NCBI GenBank assembly: GCA_022448005.1 | Contig: JAKUTK010000035.1 | Span: 1-52,655 of the forward strand | Direction of reading: 5' to 3' | Length of the DNA stretch: 52,655 nucleotides | Origin: Pseudomonas sp. | GTDB taxonomy: Bacteria > Pseudomonadota > Gammaproteobacteria > Pseudomonadales > Pseudomonadaceae | Part shown: positions 8,613 to 18,365 of the stretch, in pieces | Position numbering within the stretch: the stretch's first letter is position 1 | How the letters are laid out: every line of letters starts with the position of its first letter | Program-made: the position numbers and the translations under genes | Notes under the pieces: model-generated | Databases searched by the model: none | What the model was told of the DNA's origin: nothing | The model's input: only the letters and a program-made list of their open reading frames with translations

Positions 8613-9731
8613 ATGGAGCAGGTCGATTGCGTCGTGATCGGGGCCGGCGTGGTGGGGCTCGCGGTAGCGCGGGCACTGGCCCAGGCCGGACGCGAGGTGC
8701 TGATATTGGAAGCCGAAGCGGCCATCGGCACCGGCACCAGTTCGCGCAACAGCGAAGTCATTCATGCTGGCATCTACTACCCGCAGGGCTCGCTGAAGGC
8801 GCGGCTGTGCGTGGCCGGGCGCGACGCGCTTTATGCCTTCTGCGAGAGCCACGGCGTTCCCTACCGGCGCTGCGGCAAGCTGATCGTCGCCACCGATGAT
8901 TCGCAGCTCGCGGGACTCGATGCGTTACAGGCGCACGCCTTGGCCAATGGCGTAGACGATCTGCAGCGGCTCAATGGCGCTGAGTTGAAGGCATTGGAGC
9001 CGCAGCTCAACGCCGTGGCTGGCCTGCTGTCGCCCAGCACCGGGATCGTCGACAGTCACGCCTTGATGCTGGCGCTGCAGGGTAATGCCGAAGCCGCGGG
9101 CGCGCTGCTGGCCTTGCTGGCACCAGTGGAGGCTGTTGAAGTGATGGATGACGGCTTGAAACTGGACGTCGGCGGAGCTGAGCCGATGACCTTGCTCGCC
9201 AAGACGCTGATCAATTGCGCAGGTCACGCAGCTCCTGCGATTGCGTTGCGCACCAAAGGGTTGCCTGTCGACAAGGTGCCGCCGCGCTATTTCGCCAAGG
9301 GCAGCTATTTCAGCCTGGCGACTGCCACGCCGTTCCGCCATCTGGTCTATCCGATGCCCGAGCCTGGCGGGCTGGGCGTGCATCTCACGCTGGACCTCGG
9401 TGGGCAGGCGCGTTTCGGCCCGGACGTGGAGTGGGTCGACAGCCTCGATTACACGATGGATGAGAGCCGCGCGGACGGTTTTTATGCCGCCATCCGCCGT
9501 TACTGGCCGGGCTTGCCCGATGGTGCGTTGCAACCGGCCTACACCGGCATCCGGCCGAAGATCAGCGGGCCCGGCGAACCGGCTGCGGATTTCCGTATCG
9601 ACGGGCCTGCCGAGCATGGCGTTGCGGGGCTGGTGAATCTGTTCGGCATCGAATCGCCAGGGCTGACGGCCGCCCTGGCGATTGCCGATGAGCTCTGCCA
9701 GCGCCTCGCTCAGGAGGCGCGTACCAGTTGA
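8613..9731 (+). CDS. lhgO: FAD-dependent oxidoreductase, L-2-hydroxyglutarate oxidase-like (LhgO)
   Basis: A 372-residue DAO-type flavoprotein. The N-terminal dinucleotide-binding motif is [20 protein letters not shown], followed by an acidic residue at the end of beta-2 ([10 protein letters not shown]). The stretch [20 protein letters not shown] near residue 46 is characteristic of L-2-hydroxyglutarate oxidase/dehydrogenase-like proteins, and the C-terminal part has [16 protein letters not shown] and [14 protein letters not shown]. LhgO oxidises L-2-hydroxyglutarate to 2-oxoglutarate and passes electrons to the membrane quinone pool. The start has AAGGGG 7 bases upstream. The assignment is by family resemblance; a related hydroxyacid substrate is possible. 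Confidence 0.78.
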   Translation: MEQVDCVVIGAGVVGLAVARALAQAGREVLILEAEAAIGTGTSSRNSEVIHAGIYYPQGSLKARLCVAGRDALYAFCESHGVPYRRCGKLIVATDDSQLAGLDALQAHALANGVDDLQRLNGAELKALEPQLNAVAGLLSPSTGIVDSHALMLALQGNAEAAGALLALLAPVEAVEVMDDGLKLDVGGAEPMTLLAKTLINCAGHAAPAIALRTKGLPVDKVPPRYFAKGSYFSLATATPFRHLVYPMPEPGGLGVHLTLDLGGQARFGPDVEWVDSLDYTMDESRADGFYAAIRRYWPGLPDGALQPAYTGIRPKISGPGEPAADFRIDGPAEHGVAGLVNLFGIESPGLTAALAIADELCQRLAQEARTS

Positions 9732-11120
9732 TCAGACCGGGTTCTGCTCTGCGCTTGCCGGCGACTCGGGCAGAAACCAGTTCATCACCAGGGCGCAGAT
9801 GCCGCCGGTTGCAACCCCGGATTCCAGCACGTTGCGCAGCTCGCCCGGCAGGTTTGCCAGGAACTCCGGCACCTGAGAGAAACCCAGGCCCAACGCCAGC
9901 GAGACTGAGATGATCAGCAGCGCGCGGCGGTCCAGCCTGATGCCCGCGAGAATGTTGATGCCGGCTGCCGCCACCGCACCGAACATCACGATCGCGGCGC
10001 CGCCGAGTACTGGCTCGGGCACCGCCTGCAGCACGCCGGCAACCGCCGGGAAAAGCCCGAGAATCACCAGCATCACCGCGATCCACATGCCGACGTAGCG
10101 GCTGGCAATGCCGGTGAGCTGGATGATGCCGTTGTTCTGCGCGAACACCGAGCTTGGAAAGGTATTGAAGAAGCCCGCCAGCAGCGAGTTGGCACCATTG
10201 ACCAGTACGCCGCCCTTGATGCGCTGCATCCATAGCGGGCCTTCTACCGGCTGACGCGAAAGCTTACTGGTGGCGGTGATATCGCCGATGGCTTCAAGCG
10301 AGGTGACCAGGTAGATCACCACCATCGGAATGAACAGGCTCCAGGAAAAGCCGAGGCCGAAGTGCAACGGCATCGGCACCTCGAACAGCTCGGCTTCGCG
10401 CATGCCCGTGAAGTCCAGCCGGCCCAGGTAGGCGGCCAGCGCATAGCCGATGGCCAACGCGATGATGATGGCGCAGCTGCGCATCCACTGCACCGGCAGG
10501 CGGCTAAGCACAACGATGGCGGCCAGCACCACGCCGGAGAGCAGCAGGTTTTCACGGCTGGCAAAGCTACCGTCGCCCATGGCCGCGTAGCCGCCACCCA
10601 TGCTGATCAGCCCGACCTTGATCAACGTCAGCCCGATCATCAGCACCACGATGCCGGTCACCAGCGGCGTGATCAGCCGCTTGATGAAAGGCAGCACGCG
10701 GGAGACGCCCATCTCAATGAAGGAGCCGGCAATGACCACGCCGAAGATCGCTGCCATCACGCCTTCGACCGGCGTGCCCTGCTTGACCATCAGCACGCCG
10801 CCCGCGATCAGCGGGCCGACAAAGTTGAAACTGGTGCCCTGAACAATCAACAACCCGGCGCCCAGCGGGCCGAAGCGCTTGCACTGCAGAAAGGTGGCAA
10901 TGCCGGAGATCACCAGCGACATGGAGACGATGATGTTGGTGTCGCGTGGCGATACGTCGATGGCCTGGCAGATCAGCAGGCCGGGCGTGACGATGGGCAC
11001 GATGATCGCGAGCAGATGCTGCAAGGCGGCGAGGAAGGCGATCCAGGGGCGGGGGCGGTCGTCGAGGCCATACACCAGGTCGTTACGAAGCTCGTCGGGG
11101 GAGGACTTCAGCGCGCTCAT
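9732..11120 (-). CDS. Nucleobase:cation symporter-2 (uracil/xanthine permease family)
   Basis: A 462-residue inner-membrane transporter of the NCS2 (NAT) family that imports purines or pyrimidines with protons. The ATG at 11120 has GGAG 8 bases upstream; longer readings run into the REP cluster. About 12 to 14 membrane helices are visible. Family markers include GLDDRPRPWIAFLAALQHLLAI at the N-terminus, QGTSFNFVGPLIAGG, and the NAT signature FAQNNGIIQLTGIASRYVG near residue 335. The QNNG form suggests a xanthine/urate-type member more than uracil, but this is not decisive. No nucleobase catabolic gene is adjacent. The stop abuts the lhgO-like stop. Confidence 0.88.
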   Translation of the reverse strand: MSALKSSPDELRNDLVYGLDDRPRPWIAFLAALQHLLAIIVPIVTPGLLICQAIDVSPRDTNIIVSMSLVISGIATFLQCKRFGPLGAGLLIVQGTSFNFVGPLIAGGVLMVKQGTPVEGVMAAIFGVVIAGSFIEMGVSRVLPFIKRLITPLVTGIVVLMIGLTLIKVGLISMGGGYAAMGDGSFASRENLLLSGVVLAAIVVLSRLPVQWMRSCAIIIALAIGYALAAYLGRLDFTGMREAELFEVPMPLHFGLGFSWSLFIPMVVIYLVTSLEAIGDITATSKLSRQPVEGPLWMQRIKGGVLVNGANSLLAGFFNTFPSSVFAQNNGIIQLTGIASRYVGMWIAVMLVILGLFPAVAGVLQAVPEPVLGGAAIVMFGAVAAAGINILAGIRLDRRALLIISVSLALGLGFSQVPEFLANLPGELRNVLESGVATGGICALVMNWFLPESPASAEQNPV

Positions 11121-11204
11121 GGCATGCTCCAGCAAAAAAGAGCGCGATTCTACGTGGCAGCATCGATGGGGCACAGCTGAACCTTTCGGCAGATGACGTG
11201 CGCC

Positions 11205-11387
11205 TGATCGCGAGCTCGCTCCTACGAAAAGCGGGACGCCCGGTCGCTGACGGCTGTACTCAGATAGCCAGGCTCTATTGGAGCCAGCTTGCTGGCGATC
11301 CGGGCTCTCCCGCAGCATGAGTCTCAGCGCTTGACCGCGAGCGTGCTCGCCCCTACGAAAACCGGGAAGGCCAGTGGCTGACGGCTG
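11205..11387. repeat. Cluster of three REP-like palindromic elements
   Basis: Two related direct copies lie at about 11205-11256 and 11331-11387. Each has a GCGAG-rich core, CTACGAAAA and a shared end GCTGACGGCTG. Between them, at about 11280-11310, is an inverted type built on GCCAGCTTGCTGGC. This is the classical Pseudomonas REP style (a BIME). It fills the gap between the NCS2 permease and the DUF4153 gene and may form mRNA hairpins. Confidence 0.75.
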
Positions 11388-11494
11388 AATTACCTGCCAG
11401 CCTCACGGGCGCAGCGCGGTATGTTGAGACTCTGACGTTGCAACCGCATAACCTGCGCCTGACCGCGCTGCCACGATTTTCTGAAGGAACAATC

Positions 11495-13225
11495 ATGCAA
11501 CCAGCAAGTGAGCATCGACCCCTGATGGTTTATCTGTCGGTGGGTCTGTTCCAGGGGCTGACGTTATGGCTGGCCAGCGAGAGCTGGCCGCACGGGTCTG
11601 TCTGGCGGTCCCTCTGCTCGGCCCTCATTGTGTTGGTCGTGGTGGGGGGCTGGCAGCTGCAGATGCTATGGGGGCAATTGCGCGACGCGGATCGCTGGAA
11701 GCTGCTGCTCCCGACGATTCTTTTGCCCGCGGCGCTGGCGGCGTGGCTTGGGGTTCAGTTCGATCAGCCGCGCTGGTATCACTTCGATGAAACGACCGGC
11801 ACGCTGCTGCTGTGGAGTCAGCTGGCGTTGGCCTACATTCTCACACCCTTCATCCAGGCGCGGGACCCTGCGCATCGCTGGCGCTTCGACTACAGCGCGC
11901 TCTACCGTCACGCCTGGAACAACGGTTTGCTGCTGTTCATGGCGCTGGTGATGCTCGGGGTGTTCTGGCTGTTGATCTGGCTCTGGGCGGGCCTGTTCAG
12001 CATGCTTGGGGTCGATCAGTTCAAGCGGCTCTTCAATTCGTCCGGCTTCGTCTGGCTCGCCAGCGCGACCGTTGTCGCTGCTGGGCTGCGGATCGGGCTG
12101 GAGCGCGGCCAAGTCATCGATGCGCTGCGCAATGTGCTGCAGGCCATGTGTCGTTTTCTGCTGCCGCTGACAGTGGTGATTCTGTTGCTGTTCGTGGTTT
12201 TCCTGCCGTTCACCGGTCTTGCTCCGCTCTGGGCGACACGCCACGCGACCCCGATCTTGCTGGCGCTGGTGTTCGCGCATGTCGCACTGCTCAACGGGGT
12301 CGTGCAGGACGGGCTGCAAAGGTCTCACTACCCGCGACCCTTGCGGTTGCTGACGGATGCCAGTTCGATGTGCCTGCCATTGCTGGCGGGCCTCGCGATG
12401 CATGCGTTGTGGCTGCGGATCGACCAGTACGGGCTGACCCCGGATCGCGTGCTGGCTGCGCTCCTAGCGCTGGTAGCGATGGTGCATGGCCTGGCACTGG
12501 TGAGAGCAGTGATCCGGCGTGATGCCGCGTGGCTGAGCGGGCTCCGACAGAGCAACCCGCCGCTGGCACTGTTCGCCGCCTGCCTGTTGGTGCTCATGCA
12601 TGTGCCGGCGCTAAGCCCGCTGCACCTGAGCGCGGCTAGTCAGTATCAGCGTCTGCTGAGTGACGAAGTGCCAGTCGAACGAACCGACATGGGCGCGCTT
12701 CGCTTTCAGTTGGGCGAGCCGGGGCGGCAACATCTGCAAGCGCTGCGTCAGCAACTAGACGAGCGTTGGGAAGACGAGGCTCGTCGCACGGGCCTGCAAG
12801 CCGATCTGCAGCGGCTTGATAAGGCGGACCACTATTGGGCGTGGAAACGCGAGCAAGAAGTGGCTGCCGCGCCGCCAGTGCCCTGGATTGGGGAGCCAGT
12901 GGCGGATGGCGATGGATCACTGGCGCGTGCGGTCAACTATCAGGGGTGCGTAGACAGTTGCAGCTTGTTCGCTGTAGATCTGGACCGGGACGGCCAACCC
13001 GAGGTGCTTCTACTTTGGGCAGAGCCGTGGGCGGTGCCGGTGTTTGGACAGGCTGCTGCGGGGGGCTGGCAGAGGATTGGCCAGCTACGCATCACTGCAG
13101 GCGTGCTCCCGGACAGCGACTTGCTCAGCGGGCTTTTACAGCGCGGTGAGTTCGAATTGGTCGCGCCACGGTTCAATGCGATTGAGATCGATGGCGTTCG
13201 CCTGGAACCAGCCATTGAGCGATGA
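11495..13225 (+). CDS. DUF4153 domain membrane protein
   Basis: A 576-residue membrane protein. The ATG at 11495 has GAAGGA 8 bases upstream. About 10 to 11 hydrophobic segments fill residues 10-380, including SALIVLVVVGGWQLQMLWG, FMALVMLGVFWLLIWLWAG and LLPLTVVILLLFVVFLPFTG. The DUF4153 pattern includes YALYRHAWNN-like text (YSALYRHAWNNGLL) and RWYHFDETTGTLL. The last 190 residues are soluble, with a run of Arg and Glu (LDERWEDEARRTG) and VDLDRDGQPEVLLLWAE, a VCBS/calcium-loop-like phrase. The function of the family is unknown. It is followed directly by a terminator shared with ilvD. Confidence 0.8.
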   Translation: MQPASEHRPLMVYLSVGLFQGLTLWLASESWPHGSVWRSLCSALIVLVVVGGWQLQMLWGQLRDADRWKLLLPTILLPAALAAWLGVQFDQPRWYHFDETTGTLLLWSQLALAYILTPFIQARDPAHRWRFDYSALYRHAWNNGLLLFMALVMLGVFWLLIWLWAGLFSMLGVDQFKRLFNSSGFVWLASATVVAAGLRIGLERGQVIDALRNVLQAMCRFLLPLTVVILLLFVVFLPFTGLAPLWATRHATPILLALVFAHVALLNGVVQDGLQRSHYPRPLRLLTDASSMCLPLLAGLAMHALWLRIDQYGLTPDRVLAALLALVAMVHGLALVRAVIRRDAAWLSGLRQSNPPLALFAACLLVLMHVPALSPLHLSAASQYQRLLSDEVPVERTDMGALRFQLGEPGRQHLQALRQQLDERWEDEARRTGLQADLQRLDKADHYWAWKREQEVAAAPPVPWIGEPVADGDGSLARAVNYQGCVDSCSLFAVDLDRDGQPEVLLLWAEPWAVPVFGQAAAGGWQRIGQLRITAGVLPDSDLLSGLLQRGEFELVAPRFNAIEIDGVRLEPAIER

Positions 13226-13226
13226 A

Positions 13227-13252
13227 AAAGCCCGACGCGATGGTCGGGCTTT
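13227..13252. terminator. Bidirectional rho-independent terminator
   Basis: A perfect 10-bp stem AAAGCCCGAC / GTCGGGCTTT with loop GCGATG, flanked by A and T runs. It sits 2 bases after the DUF4153 stop and serves the convergent ilvD gene as well. Confidence 0.85.
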
Positions 13253-13276
13253 CTTTTGCCGCAGTAACCCGAAAGA

Positions 13277-15115
13277 TCAGCCGTCCAGCATCGCCTTGTT
13301 ACGCACTGCGCCCTTGTCGGCACTGGTGGCGAGCAGGGCGTAGGCCTTGAGTGCCGTGGTCACCTTTCGCGCACGCGGGGCGGCAGGCTTCCAGCCTTTC
13401 TTGTCCTGCTCGATGCGGCGGTGGGACAGTTCTTCATCGCTGACCTGCAGCTGGATGCTGCGGTTGGGGATGTCGATCAGCACTTTGTCGCCGTCCTGCA
13501 CCAGGCCGATGGCGCCGCCCGCGGCCGCTTCTGGTGAGGCATGGCCGATGGACAGACCCGAGGTGCCGCCGGAGAAGCGGCCGTCGGTGAGCAAAGCGCA
13601 ATCCTTACCCAGCCCTTTGGATTTCAGGTACGAGGTCGGGTAGAGCATTTCCTGCATGCCCGGGCCGCCTTTCGGGCCTTCGTAGCGAATGATGACGATG
13701 TCGCCGGCCTTCACTTCGTCATTGAGGATGCCTTTCACGGCGCTGTCCTGGCTTTCGAAGATCTTTGCGTTGCCTTCGAAGACGTGGATGGATTCGTCGA
13801 CGCCGGCGGTTTTCACCACGCAGCCATCAAGGGCAATGTTGCCGTAGAGCACCGCCAGGCCGCCTTCCTGGGAGTAGGCGTGCTCGACGCTGCGGATGCA
13901 GCCTTCGGCTCGGTCCAGGTCCAAGCTGTCCCAGCGGGTCGACTGGCTGAACGCCGTCTGCGTCGGGATACCGGCCGGGCCGGCCTTGAAGAAGGTATGA
14001 ACCGCCTCGTCCTGAGTCTGGGTAATGTCCCACTGGGCGATGGCTTCTTCCATGCTGCGGCTATGCACGGTTGGAACGTCGGTGTGCAGCAGGCCACCGC
14101 GGGCCAGCTCGCCGAGGATCGAGAAGATGCCGCCGGCGCGGTGTACATCCTCCATGTGGTACTTCTGGATGTTCGGCGCCACCTTGCACAGCTGCGGCAC
14201 CTTGCGCGACAGGGCGTCAATGGCGCGCAGGTCGAAGTCCACCTCGGCTTCCTGAGCGGCGGCCAGCAGATGAAGAATGGTGTTGGTCGAACCGCCCATG
14301 GCGATGTCCAGGGTCATGGCGTTTTCAAACGCGCGGCGGCTGGCGACGTTGCGCGGCAGTACCGACTCATCGCCTTCACCGTAATAACGCTGGCACAGCT
14401 CGACGACAGTACGGCCGGCGCGCAGGAACAGCTGCTCGCGGTCGCTGTGGGTTGCCAGGGTCGAGCCGTTGCCGGGCAGGGCGAGGCCCAAGGCTTCGGC
14501 CAGGCAGTTCATCGAGTTCGCGGTGAACATGCCGGAGCAGCTGCCACAGGTCGGGCAGGCGCTGCGCTCGTATTCCGCGACCTTCTCGTCGGAGGCGCTT
14601 TCATCGGCAGCGATGACCATTGCGTCGACCAGGTCCAGGCCGTGGCTGGCCAGCTTGGTCTTGCCGGCTTCCATCGGGCCGCCGGAGACGAATACCACCG
14701 GGATGTTCAGGCGCAGCGCGGCCATCAGCATGCCGGGGGTGATCTTGTCGCAGTTGGAGATGCAGACGATGGCGTCGGCGCAGTGGGCGTTGACCATGTA
14801 CTCCACCGAGTCGGCGATGATCTCGCGCGAAGGCAGCGAATAGAGCATGCCGTCGTGACCCATGGCGATGCCGTCGTCGACCGCGATGGTATTGAATTCC
14901 TTGGCGACACCGCCGTGCTTTTCGATCTCGCGGGCGACAAGCTGGCCCAGGTCTTTCAGGTGCACATGACCGGGCACGAACTGGGTGAATGAGTTGGCGA
15001 TGGCGATGATCGGCTTCTTGAAGTCTTCGTCCTTCATGCCGGTGGCGCGCCACAGCGCGCGGGCACCCGCCATGTTGCGGCCGTGCGTGGAGGTTTTCGA
15101 GCGGTAATCGGGCAT
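13277..15115 (-). CDS. ilvD: Dihydroxy-acid dehydratase
   Basis: IlvD removes water from 2,3-dihydroxy-isovalerate and its methylvalerate homologue, the third common step of branched-chain amino acid synthesis. The protein has 612 residues, the long E. coli-type form with a [4Fe-4S] cluster. The cluster-binding cysteines are visible in [17 protein letters not shown] near residue 122 and [19 protein letters not shown] near residue 195. The start [20 protein letters not shown] is standard. The C-terminal part has [20 protein letters not shown]. The ATG at 15115 has AGGAA upstream. It is monocistronic with a 320-bp upstream gap. Confidence 0.98.
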   Translation of the reverse strand: MPDYRSKTSTHGRNMAGARALWRATGMKDEDFKKPIIAIANSFTQFVPGHVHLKDLGQLVAREIEKHGGVAKEFNTIAVDDGIAMGHDGMLYSLPSREIIADSVEYMVNAHCADAIVCISNCDKITPGMLMAALRLNIPVVFVSGGPMEAGKTKLASHGLDLVDAMVIAADESASDEKVAEYERSACPTCGSCSGMFTANSMNCLAEALGLALPGNGSTLATHSDREQLFLRAGRTVVELCQRYYGEGDESVLPRNVASRRAFENAMTLDIAMGGSTNTILHLLAAAQEAEVDFDLRAIDALSRKVPQLCKVAPNIQKYHMEDVHRAGGIFSILGELARGGLLHTDVPTVHSRSMEEAIAQWDITQTQDEAVHTFFKAGPAGIPTQTAFSQSTRWDSLDLDRAEGCIRSVEHAYSQEGGLAVLYGNIALDGCVVKTAGVDESIHVFEGNAKIFESQDSAVKGILNDEVKAGDIVIIRYEGPKGGPGMQEMLYPTSYLKSKGLGKDCALLTDGRFSGGTSGLSIGHASPEAAAGGAIGLVQDGDKVLIDIPNRSIQLQVSDEELSHRRIEQDKKGWKPAAPRARKVTTALKAYALLATSADKGAVRNKAMLDG

Positions 15116-15437
15116 GACGGTTCCTGCGGCTAATCAGCTGGTCGAGTGGTGCTAATGGTGAGCGTCACCTGTGCCGCATGCAACGGCCGGTAGCCGTACA
15201 TGCGCAGGGGCCGATCGAGGCGGGGTATCGCTCGGGCGGCCTGGGCTCATGGCCCGCCGGGGGATGGTGGCGAGGAATGGGCTCGATTCTACGCGCCGTC
15301 GTGTTACTGCGAAAGGCTGACGGTCGGGCGCTGAGGGTGGCCGGCGTGGCTTGGCCCGCCATCGCAACCATAGGCTCGACCGTAAAACGGCGCGGCGGTG
15401 GCATCCTGTCCGCTGCTTCTCGGTGCGACGGGCGCGC
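15116..15437. other. Gap between cheB and ilvD; ilvD leader
   Basis: This 322-bp stretch has no convincing gene. On the minus strand a TAGAAT -10-like hexamer lies at 15286-15291, about 170 bases before the ilvD ATG, but its -35 is poor. I see no branched-chain leader peptide with a Leu/Ile/Val codon run and no clear attenuator. No terminator hairpin with a T run is visible right after cheB. Confidence 0.4.
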
Positions 15438-16505
15438 TCAGCCGCGTAGCGTGGCGACCGGGTGCAGAATGGCCGAGGTGATTTGCGAGAGCGGTATTTC
15501 CTTTTCTACCGCGCCGAGTTTGAAGGCTTCCTTGGGCATGCCGTACACCACGCAGCTGGCCTCGTTCTGGCCGAAGGTATGGGCCCCGGCGCCGCGCATT
15601 TCCTTCAGGCCGCGGGCGCCGTCATCGCCCATACCGGTCATGATGATGCCCACCGCATTGGTACCGGCCGAGCCGGCCACCGAGCGAAACAAGACGTCGA
15701 CCGACGGGCGGTGGCGGCTAACCGGTGGGCCATCGACAATTTCCACCCGGTACTGTGCACCGCTGCGTTTGACCAACATATGGCGTCCGCCGGGGGCGAT
15801 CAGCGCCAGCCCCGGCATCACTCGGTCGCCGTCTTTGGCTTCGCGCACTTCGATCTGGCAGAGCTTGTTCAGCCGTTCGGCAAAGGCGGCCGTGAAGCGC
15901 TCCGGCATGTGCTGGACGATCACCAGTCCCGGGCAGACCCGTGGCAGGGCGGTGAGCACATATTCCAGTGCCTGGGTCCCTCCGGTGGACGTGCCGATGG
16001 CCACCAGGCTTTCAGTGGTGCGGGCCATCGCCTGGCTGGTGGGCAGGATAGCGTCGGCAGTCTGCCGTGGCGTGGGCGGTGGCGGGGTGACGATGCGTCG
16101 CAAATTGGCTCGCGCGGCGCCCTTGACCGCATGGATCAGATCGTCGCTGGCGTCGAGCAGGAACTGGCGCAGGTTCAGCTGCGGCTTGGTGATAATGCTA
16201 ACGGCACCTGCAGCCAATGCCTGCATGGTGGTCGCTGCACCCTTTTCGGTCAGGGTCGAGCAGATCACCACTGGTGTCGGTCGCTCGGCCATCAGTTGCT
16301 TGAGAAAGGTAATGCCGTCCATGCGCGGCATCTCCACATCGAGCACGATGACGTCCGGCCATAGCCGGTTCATCTTTTCTCGGGCAAACACCGGGTCCGG
16401 TGCGGTAGCGATTACCTCGATTGCCGGGTCGGCAGCCAGGGTAGCGGCGAGCACTTGGCGGACCACCGCCGAATCGTCGATGACCATGACTTTAATAGTT
16501 TTCAT
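15438..16505 (-). CDS. cheB: Chemotaxis protein-glutamate methylesterase/deamidase CheB
   Basis: CheB demethylates and deamidates receptor glutamates when phosphorylated by CheA. Residues 1-120 form the receiver domain, with DD at 10-11, phospho-acceptor Asp56 in [14 protein letters not shown], and Lys in ITKPQ. A Pro/Thr-rich linker ([12 protein letters not shown]) follows at about 140-150. The methylesterase domain has catalytic Ser173 in [12 protein letters not shown], His199 in [12 protein letters not shown], and Asp in [11 protein letters not shown] near 294. It is the last gene of the che operon; its ATG overlaps the cheD stop (ATGA), so translation is probably coupled. Length, 355 residues, is normal. 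Confidence 0.97.
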   Translation of the reverse strand: MKTIKVMVIDDSAVVRQVLAATLAADPAIEVIATAPDPVFAREKMNRLWPDVIVLDVEMPRMDGITFLKQLMAERPTPVVICSTLTEKGAATTMQALAAGAVSIITKPQLNLRQFLLDASDDLIHAVKGAARANLRRIVTPPPPTPRQTADAILPTSQAMARTTESLVAIGTSTGGTQALEYVLTALPRVCPGLVIVQHMPERFTAAFAERLNKLCQIEVREAKDGDRVMPGLALIAPGGRHMLVKRSGAQYRVEIVDGPPVSRHRPSVDVLFRSVAGSAGTNAVGIIMTGMGDDGARGLKEMRGAGAHTFGQNEASCVVYGMPKEAFKLGAVEKEIPLSQITSAILHPVATLRG

Positions 16506-17023
16506 TGGTGCGGGGCTCCAGAGGCCATCCCTGGCGGTTGCGCGGGTAAAAGCTGGCGGACGTCCACCTGGCCGCTGTAGATATCAAAACTCAGTTTGCG
16601 GTGGCCGCAGCCACCGACGTGCTCGCCGTGGAGCTGCAGGCCATGTCGGTCGATCAGCCGTCGGGCGGCCTCTACGTTGCGCTCACCGACGCTGCTGTCG
16701 GGTTGGCGAACGAACCGGGGAAACATGTCGCCACCTCCAAACAGGTACAGCTGGTAGTCCTCAGCGCGCGTGCCGGCGGCGTGGACCGCCTGCAGCAGCA
16801 ACGCGATGGCCTCGTCGCCATAGCGGCCGTCCAGCGCGGCGCGCGGCAGGCGATGGCGATTGGGCAGCATGAAATGGCACATGCCGCCAAGACGCCGCTG
16901 CGGATGCCATAGCACCACTGACACGCAGGAGCCGAGCAGGGTGCGCAGGCGTACCCGGCGGTCGCCGAAATAGAGCTCGCCGGGCTGTAGGTAGATGTCT
17001 ACCGATGGCTTTTTGCTAGGCAT
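16502..17023 (-). CDS. cheD: Chemoreceptor glutamine deamidase CheD
   Basis: CheD converts specific receptor glutamines to methyl-accepting glutamates. The 173-residue protein has the catalytic Cys33 in [13 protein letters not shown] and His50 in GGMCHFMLP, as in the family. Further family motifs are [20 protein letters not shown] and [14 protein letters not shown]. It overlaps cheR by 8 bases upstream and cheB by 4 downstream, so it is embedded in the coupled cheR-cheD-cheB tail of the operon. The presence of cheD with one cheR and cheB is typical of the F7/che2 type of cluster. Confidence 0.95.
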   Translation of the reverse strand: MPSKKPSVDIYLQPGELYFGDRRVRLRTLLGSCVSVVLWHPQRRLGGMCHFMLPNRHRLPRAALDGRYGDEAIALLLQAVHAAGTRAEDYQLYLFGGGDMFPRFVRQPDSSVGERNVEAARRLIDRHGLQLHGEHVGGCGHRKLSFDIYSGQVDVRQLLPAQPPGMASGAPHQ

Positions 17024-17825
17024 CGGGCTTGCGGTAGATCGATGGCTTGATCACCTTTACCGCGTCGCTGATGCCGTTCAGGCTTTCCGAATGGCTGATG
17101 ATGAAGTAACCGCCGGGGCGCAGGTGCGCCAGAAGACGCTCCATCACCTTACGCTTGGTGTCCTGGTTGAAGTAGATCATCACGTTGCGCAGGAAGATCA
17201 CGTCGAACTGTCCGACGTCGGGCAGGGTCGTGTTGAGATTGATCTGAGAGAAATGCACCCGCTTGGCGATCACCGGGTCGATACCGAAAAGCCCTTCATG
17301 GCGCCCGGTGCCCTTGAGGCAGTACTTGTGCAGCAGCTCGCGAGGAATTCCCTCGGCCTCTTCCAGCGGGTAAGTGCCGGCCCGCGCCTGTTCGAGGATG
17401 CGCGTGCTCAGGTCCGAAGCCAGGACTTCCCACGGGCGCTGGCCAAGATGCTCGGCCAGCAGCATGGCAATGGTGTAGGGCTCCTCGCCGCTGGAGCAGG
17501 CGCCACTCCAGATACGCAGCGGGCCGGGGCGGCTGCGCAGCTCACCCTGCAGCAGCTGACGCAGAAAGTCGAAGTGCTTGGGCTCGCGGAAGAAGTAGGT
17601 CTCGTTGGTGGTCAGCAGATCAACTGCAATCTGGTGCTCACTGCTTTCGCGTTGAAGCAGACGGAAATAGTCACCGTAACTGGTCAGCCCGCGCTGGCGT
17701 AAACGCTTGCCGAGGCGGCCCGCTACCAAGGGTTTTTTCGCATCCGAGAGGCTAATCCCTGCGACTTCATGGATCAGCCCTCTGAATTGGCGGAACTCGG
17801 CATCGTTAAGAGCAATGGTTTCCAT
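17016..17825 (-). CDS. cheR: Chemotaxis protein methyltransferase CheR
   Basis: CheR methylates receptor glutamates using S-adenosylmethionine. The protein has 269 residues. An N-terminal helical domain carries AEFRQFRGLIHEVAGISL and DLLTTNETYFFREPKHF; the SAM-binding domain has IWSGACSSGEEPYTIAMLL near residue 106 and VIFLRNVMIYFNQDTKRK near 208. The C-terminus ends [13 protein letters not shown]. In P. aeruginosa the che2 CheR binds a receptor C-terminal pentapeptide; two receptors of this operon end in a similar GFVRF tail, so a comparable interaction is possible. It lies 8 bases after cheW-1 and overlaps cheD. Confidence 0.96.
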   Translation of the reverse strand: METIALNDAEFRQFRGLIHEVAGISLSDAKKPLVAGRLGKRLRQRGLTSYGDYFRLLQRESSEHQIAVDLLTTNETYFFREPKHFDFLRQLLQGELRSRPGPLRIWSGACSSGEEPYTIAMLLAEHLGQRPWEVLASDLSTRILEQARAGTYPLEEAEGIPRELLHKYCLKGTGRHEGLFGIDPVIAKRVHFSQINLNTTLPDVGQFDVIFLRNVMIYFNQDTKRKVMERLLAHLRPGGYFIISHSESLNGISDAVKVIKPSIYRKPDA

Positions 17826-17833
17826 AGAATTCG

Positions 17834-18361
17834 TCAGGCCTGGACCTGCTCGGCCTCCTCAAGATGTGCCAGCAGGGCAAGGTCATCGGCCGAGAGTACC
17901 CGGGCAATATCCAGCAGGATCACCAGGCGGCCGTCGACTTTACCCATGCCGCGCATGAAGTCTGCACGCAGGCGACCGCCGAAACGCGGCGCCGGCTCGA
18001 TGTCGGCGGCACTGATCTCCAGCACCGCGTTGACCGCATCCACCACCACGCCGATCACCTGGGTGATGTCCTCCTGCGCCACTTCCAGAATGACGATGCA
18101 GGTGCGCCGGCCCAGGCGGGTGGCGCTGTCACCGAAGCGCAGGCGTAGGTCGACCACCGGCACCACGGCGCCGCGAAGGTTGATAACCCCGAGGATCGAG
18201 GGCGGCATCATCGGTATCGGGGTCAGCGCGCCGTACTCGATAATCTCGCGCACGCTCAAGGTTTCGACGGCGAGCAATTCGGCGCCGAGGCTAAAGGTCA
18301 GGTACTGAGTGGGCGCGGCAGTGGGCCGGCTAGCTAGCGGTTTCTGATTGGCAGTTGACAT
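17834..18361 (-). CDS. cheW: Chemotaxis coupling protein CheW (copy 1)
   Basis: CheW bridges receptors to the CheA kinase. This copy has 175 residues from the ATG at 18361, which has GGGTGA upstream; an in-frame ATG four codons earlier has no Shine-Dalgarno. After a 17-residue variable N-terminus comes QYLTFSLGAELLAVETLSVREII, then PMMPPSILGVINLRGAVVPVVDLRLRFG, the core coupling motif, and VDAVNAVLEISAADI. The last 20 residues (LLAHLEEAEQVQA) are an acidic extension. It is paralogous to the CheW at 18954-19460, roughly half identical by eye, and follows the miniature receptor by 4 bases. Confidence 0.95.
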   Translation of the reverse strand: MSTANQKPLASRPTAAPTQYLTFSLGAELLAVETLSVREIIEYGALTPIPMMPPSILGVINLRGAVVPVVDLRLRFGDSATRLGRRTCIVILEVAQEDITQVIGVVVDAVNAVLEISAADIEPAPRFGGRLRADFMRGMGKVDGRLVILLDIARVLSADDLALLAHLEEAEQVQA

Positions 18362-18365
18362 CACA

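Noticed and set aside
13541-14992. Long open frame (483 codons) on the plus strand
   Set aside because: It is antisense to ilvD, whose iron-sulfur and active-site motifs are clear. GC-rich third positions create such open frames; the translation has low-complexity Gly/Ala/Gln/His text and no domain.
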